Source: Sphingopyxis sp. OPL5 (GTDB lineage Bacteria; Pseudomonadota; Alphaproteobacteria; Sphingomonadales; Sphingomonadaceae). From it: DNA of 64,000 bases. Of this stretch, positions 60,793-64,000 are shown piece after piece (position 1 is the first letter of the stretch; each line of letters starts with the position of its first letter). The translations under genes and the position numbers were made by a program. The stretch spans positions 4,520,001 through 4,584,000 of the forward strand of contig NZ_CP060725.1 in assembly GCF_003797775.2 (NCBI RefSeq), in the 5' to 3' direction. The notes beneath the pieces are model-generated. The model saw only the letters and a program-made list of their open reading frames with translations. It was not told the DNA's origin and searched no databases.

Positions 60793-62271
60793 GCGGCGCA
60801 GAAACTCGCTGTGCGGCGGCAGTTCGGATAGCTGTTCGGCGACGCGGCCGCGCAGGGTAGCGAGGCGGGCGGAGAGGTCTTCGGGCGAGAGGCCGTCGGC
60901 GATCGGGTGCCAGCTTTTGGGCCGCACCCCCTGCCCCGTGAGCACCGCATACCAGTTGGTCGGGCCGAACAGGTCGCCGGGTTCGAACAATATATTGCCG
61001 GTGGCGCGATACGCCTCGATCCTTTCGGCGAGGCTGTCGGGAACGCCGGCGGCGGCGACGTCGCGCCAGAAGGGCGTGTCGTCGCGGTTCGCGGTCGCAT
61101 AATGGGCGATCACGAAGTCGCGGATCGTCGCATATTCGTGGAGCGCGTCGCGGTTGAAGCGCGCGACGACATGCGGGTCGAAACCGTCGCGCGGCAGCAG
61201 CGCGAGCAGCCGGATGATCGTCGTCTGGATCAGGTGGATCGAGGTCGATTCGAGCGGTTCGAGGAACCCGCCGGCGAGGCCGATCGCGACGCAGTTGCGA
61301 TTCCAGATCAGCTTGCGGTGCCCGGCGGTGAAGCGCAGCCGATTGGCGTCGGCGAGCGGGGCGCCGGGGAGGTTGGCGCGGAGCGCCGTCTCGGCGGCGT
61401 CATGGCCGAGATGCGCGCTCGAATAGACATAGCCGTTGCCGTCGCGGTGCTGGAGCGGGATGCGCCATTGCCAACCCGCCGCGCGTGCGGTCGAGCGGGT
61501 GAAAGGCGGCGGGTCGCCGCTGCGCTCGGTGGGCATCGCGACCGCGCTGTCGCAGGGGAGCCAGTGGTTCCAGTCGGTGTAGCCGGTGGCGAGCGCACCC
61601 TCGATCAGCAGGCCACGGAAACCCGAGCAGTCGATGAACAGGTCGCCTTCGATGCGGCGGCCGTCGTCGAGGGTGAGCGCTTCGATATAACCGTCCTCGG
61701 GGTCGAGGGTGACGTCGGCAACCTTGCCCTCGACGCGGACGACGCCCTTGTCCTCGGCATAGGTGCGCAGGAAACGGGCGTAGGCGGCGGCGTCGAAATG
61801 CACCGCGTGGTGGACGGGGCCGTGGCGCGTCGCGGGGACGAAACGGCCGGCGCGCGCCGCCATGGTTTCGAGGTTGTACGGGCCATGATCGGGATCGCCG
61901 CCCGCGGCGATGTGACGCAGCCAATAGTGGTGGAAATGGATGCCGCTCATCTCGACGCCCAGATAGCCGAAGGGGTGGAAATAGCTGTTGTCCGCGCCGC
62001 CCCAGCCATCGAACGCGATGCCGAGCTTGATCGTGCCGTGCGTCGCGCGGAGGAAGTCGGCAGGCTCGATGCGCAGATAGCGGTTGAATTCGTGGATCGG
62101 CGGGACGGTCGCCTCGCCGACCCCGACGGTGCCGATCGTTTCGCTTTCGACGAGGGTGATCGCCTGCCCCTGCCCGGCGAGCGCGCGGCCGAGGGCTGCG
62201 GCGGTCATCCAGCCGGCGCTGCCGCCGCCGACGATGACGATGCGGCGGACGGGGCGCGTGCGCGCGCTCAT
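60778..62271 (-). CDS. Tryptophan 7-halogenase family flavoprotein
   Basis: A 497-residue flavin-dependent halogenase-like protein. The FAD site GGGSAGW (residues 15-21), the catalytic-type lysine K82 (GTIKLGIAFDGW) and the halogenase signature W267-x-W-x-I-P272 (GWQWRIPL) are all intact. Family members at chitin and xylan loci with TonB receptors are common, but their substrates are mostly unknown; genuine halogenation is not proven. It overlaps the start of the next halogenase-like gene by four bases (ATGA), so the genes form one leftward operon. Confidence 0.92.
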   Translation of the reverse strand: MSARTRPVRRIVIVGGGSAGWMTAAALGRALAGQGQAITLVESETIGTVGVGEATVPPIHEFNRYLRIEPADFLRATHGTIKLGIAFDGWGGADNSYFHPFGYLGVEMSGIHFHHYWLRHIAAGGDPDHGPYNLETMAARAGRFVPATRHGPVHHAVHFDAAAYARFLRTYAEDKGVVRVEGKVADVTLDPEDGYIEALTLDDGRRIEGDLFIDCSGFRGLLIEGALATGYTDWNHWLPCDSAVAMPTERSGDPPPFTRSTARAAGWQWRIPLQHRDGNGYVYSSAHLGHDAAETALRANLPGAPLADANRLRFTAGHRKLIWNRNCVAIGLAGGFLEPLESTSIHLIQTTIIRLLALLPRDGFDPHVVARFNRDALHEYATIRDFVIAHYATANRDDTPFWRDVAAAGVPDSLAERIEAYRATGNILFEPGDLFGPTNWYAVLTGQGVRPKSWHPIADGLSPEDLSARLATLRGRVAEQLSELPPHSEFLRRLSAV

Positions 62272-63725
62272 GCCCAGAGCCGCCGCAGCGCGTCGGCGTG
62301 GGTGTCCATCGCGCGCACGTCGGCGGCGACGGCGCGCAGCTGGCGCTGAAATTCGGCCATCAGCGCAGGGTCGTCGACCTGCAGCGCCTGCGGATCAAAG
62401 CCGCGCGGGACGACGCCATGGCCTGCCATGACGAGCGCCCAGCCGTCCTCGACATGCGCCTCGTGGTTGTAATGCGCGAACATGCCGCGCGCGGCGAAGA
62501 GATCGATCTTCGACGCGAGTTCGGACGAGACCGGTGCCGCGCGGGCGGCGGCCCAAAAGGGTTCGGGGCGGCTATTGAGGCGGAAATGCTGCGCGGTGAA
62601 GTCGCGCACCCGCGCCCGGCCACCGCCGATTTCCTCGTTATAGATCTCGGCCTCGGGCATCGCGGCGCGATCGAGCGGCCAGAGCAGGACGAGCTGCGCG
62701 ATCGCGAGTTGGAGGAGGAGCAGGTTGGCGCCGTCGAGCGGCGGCGCGTCGCCCGCGGCGCGGCCGATGGCGACGACATTGCCGACCCACAGCCGCGCCC
62801 GCGTCGCCGCGCCGACCGGTTCGGACGCGCCCTCGACGGAACGGCCGATCATCGCGGCCAGCGCCGCGCGGGCATCGGCGTCGGACAGACCCGCGCCGTC
62901 GTAGAAGAACTCGACCGCGGTACGGTCGGCAAGCGGGATCAGCGTGGTCCAGCCCGCCGGATGCGCGGCGGTGCGACTATACAGCGGCAGCGGATCGAAG
63001 GGCGCACCCGATGCCCGCAGGACGCGGTCGCAGAGGAGCGCTTCTCGTTCTGCCCCGCCGGGATCGAGCATGGAGATCAGGACGCCATCGGCATCAACGA
63101 AAAGGTCGGCGTCGATGCGCTGCCCGTCGGCGAGTGTCAGCGCGGCAAGCCTCATCCCGTCGCGTTCAGGCACGGCGTCGCGTCCCGGCACGATCCGCAC
63201 CCCCGCCTTTTCGCAGGCGTCGCGCAGCAGCCGGGCGTAACCGGCGGCGTCGAGGTGCCAGCCGCGCTTGACCGCCTGCCCGCTCGCTTCGCCGCGCTCG
63301 CCGGTGCGGCCTTCCTTGGCGGCGGCGGCGGCGAGGCAGAAATCCTCGAGCCCGACACGCAAGCCGGCGGCGCGCGCGCGGGCCCAGTGCTGGACGAAGG
63401 GCAGCGAGGCATAGGGTGTCCCGGCATCGCCATAGGCATGGAGGAAGGCAGTCTCGCCGCCCGACCAGCCGGCATATTGCTGTCCCATGTTGAAGGTCGC
63501 GGCGGCCTGTCTGGCCAGCGCCGCTTCGTCGATGCCGAGCAGGCGGTGGAAGGTTGCCAGGTCGGGCGGCGCCACCAGCGCGGCGTGCGGGGGCGGCGCC
63601 TCCCGGGTGTCGACCCAGGTCACTTCGGTCCCGAGCCGCGCAAAAGCGCGGGCGATCGCGAGCGCCGCCATCGCGGCCGCGACGCCGCCGCCATAAACGG
63701 CAACCCGCTGCACCGCGCCGCTCAA
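62268..63725 (-). CDS. Divergent tryptophan-halogenase-like protein, altered active site
   Basis: A 485-residue relative of the halogenases with the FAD-binding start VYGGGVAAAMAALAIARAF. The W-x-W-x-I-P motif is altered to WTTLIP (GWTTLIPLADR) and no lysine equivalent to K82 was found, so it is probably not a halogenase. It may have become an oxidase or a partner subunit. The start is a TTG at 63725 overlapping the previous gene's TGA; a GTG at 63713 is an alternative. Confidence 0.85.
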   Translation of the reverse strand: MSGAVQRVAVYGGGVAAAMAALAIARAFARLGTEVTWVDTREAPPPHAALVAPPDLATFHRLLGIDEAALARQAAATFNMGQQYAGWSGGETAFLHAYGDAGTPYASLPFVQHWARARAAGLRVGLEDFCLAAAAAKEGRTGERGEASGQAVKRGWHLDAAGYARLLRDACEKAGVRIVPGRDAVPERDGMRLAALTLADGQRIDADLFVDADGVLISMLDPGGAEREALLCDRVLRASGAPFDPLPLYSRTAAHPAGWTTLIPLADRTAVEFFYDGAGLSDADARAALAAMIGRSVEGASEPVGAATRARLWVGNVVAIGRAAGDAPPLDGANLLLLQLAIAQLVLLWPLDRAAMPEAEIYNEEIGGGRARVRDFTAQHFRLNSRPEPFWAAARAAPVSSELASKIDLFAARGMFAHYNHEAHVEDGWALVMAGHGVVPRGFDPQALQVDDPALMAEFQRQLRAVAADVRAMDTHADALRRLWA

Positions 63726-64000
63726 GGCGCGGGCGCCGGGCAGTAGGAGGCAACGAAGTCGGCGTGGGACGGCGCCGACTTCGCGCCATGCGCGATCGTC
63801 GCGGCCAGATTGCCGAGCCGATCGGCGAGAAGATCGTCGGGGAGCGTGTCGGCGAGCCGGTCGGCGGCGTGGGGCACGATCCCCTGCCCCACGAACACCG
63901 CCTGCCAGCTCGGCGGGCCGAACAGCCCGTCGCGATAGGCCTGGACAAAAGCGCGCTGGCGAAAGCGGTCGATCTTGCCGGCCAGCGTGTCGGGGACCGC
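63722..64000 (-). CDS. Third tryptophan-halogenase family gene, C-terminal part
   Basis: The last 92 codons of another halogenase-like protein, cut by the window end. The segment FRQRAFVQAYRDGLFGPPSW followed by QAVFVGQGIVPHAADRLADT matches the C-terminal region of the first halogenase in this operon (LFGPTNWYAVLTGQGVRPKS). The stop overlaps the start of the middle gene. Active-site residues lie outside the window. Confidence 0.88.
   Translation of the reverse strand, partial: AVPDTLAGKIDRFRQRAFVQAYRDGLFGPPSWQAVFVGQGIVPHAADRLADTLPDDLLADRLGNLAATIAHGAKSAPSHADFVASYCPAPAP

Noticed and set aside
1..64000. CRISPR arrays, tRNA/rRNA genes, prophage or insertion sequences
   Set aside because: No regularly spaced repeats, no recognisable tRNA or rRNA segments, and no transposase, integrase or phage structural genes in the translations.

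Overview
The window is GC-rich, densely coded alphaproteobacterial DNA. The TonB-dependent receptors, NasS-NasT nitrate control, receptor/cupin/tryptophan-halogenase-type sugar loci and GC-rich nested palindromes point to a sphingomonad, most likely Sphingopyxis or a close relative; that is inferred from gene content. There are no rRNA or tRNA genes, transposases, phage genes or CRISPR arrays. It reads as a chain of accessory metabolic modules.

Layout: (1) 1-2.45 kb: the tail of a LytS-type sensor kinase and its LytTR response regulator, a tiny Lys/Ala/Glu repeat secreted protein, an unknown secreted protein and an apparently truncated gene. (2) 2.45-8.7 kb: a LysR regulator divergent from a run of small redox or electrophile-stress genes (two pirins, an isochorismatase-like hydrolase, an unlisted 50-residue ORF, an alpha/beta hydrolase, a GNAT protein, an NADPH-dependent FMN reductase and an OsmC peroxidase). 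(3) 8.9-17.2 kb: a peptide-export cassette. Two 67-residue precursors with matching double-glycine leaders flank a four-gene operon (HlyD adaptor, C39-peptidase ABC exporter, second ABC exporter, cyclic-nucleotide-binding protein). A methyltransferase with a C-terminal regulatory-type region follows the second precursor. This is the best candidate for an undescribed system.

(4) 17.2-34.3 kb: a TauE/SafE permease, then a D-amino-acid and murein-peptide scavenging island: D-aminoacylase, LysR, DUF1611 (DgcN-like), dipeptide-epimerase family (DgcA-like), glutamate-type symporter, AmpG-like permease, serine hydrolase, DacB-like DD-peptidase, penicillin acylase and a large TonB receptor. A LysR-type palindrome before dgcN has a degenerate partner before the receptor. 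(5) 34.4-45.3 kb: a complete nitrate assimilation locus (nasT, nasS, an ANTAR-type two-hairpin leader with intrinsic terminator, nitrate transporter, porin, nirB, nirD, nasA, cobA). (6) 45.3-50.7 kb: a sulfate-ester operon (TonB receptor, AtsK-like dioxygenase, arylsulfatase). (7) 51.2-54.9 kb: a 4-hydroxybutyryl-CoA-dehydratase-like gene, a hydrolase and a thioesterase, with a divergent AraC regulator. (8) 55-64 kb: a chitin/N-acetylglucosamine locus with a cupin/JmjC protein, GH20 hexosaminidase, GH18 chitinase, a GntR-UTRA regulator and at least three consecutive tryptophan-halogenase-family genes, the last cut by the window end.

Many long opposite-strand ORFs are mirror images of GC-rich genes and are left out. 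Functions are assigned by recognising family motifs in the translations; no database search was run.
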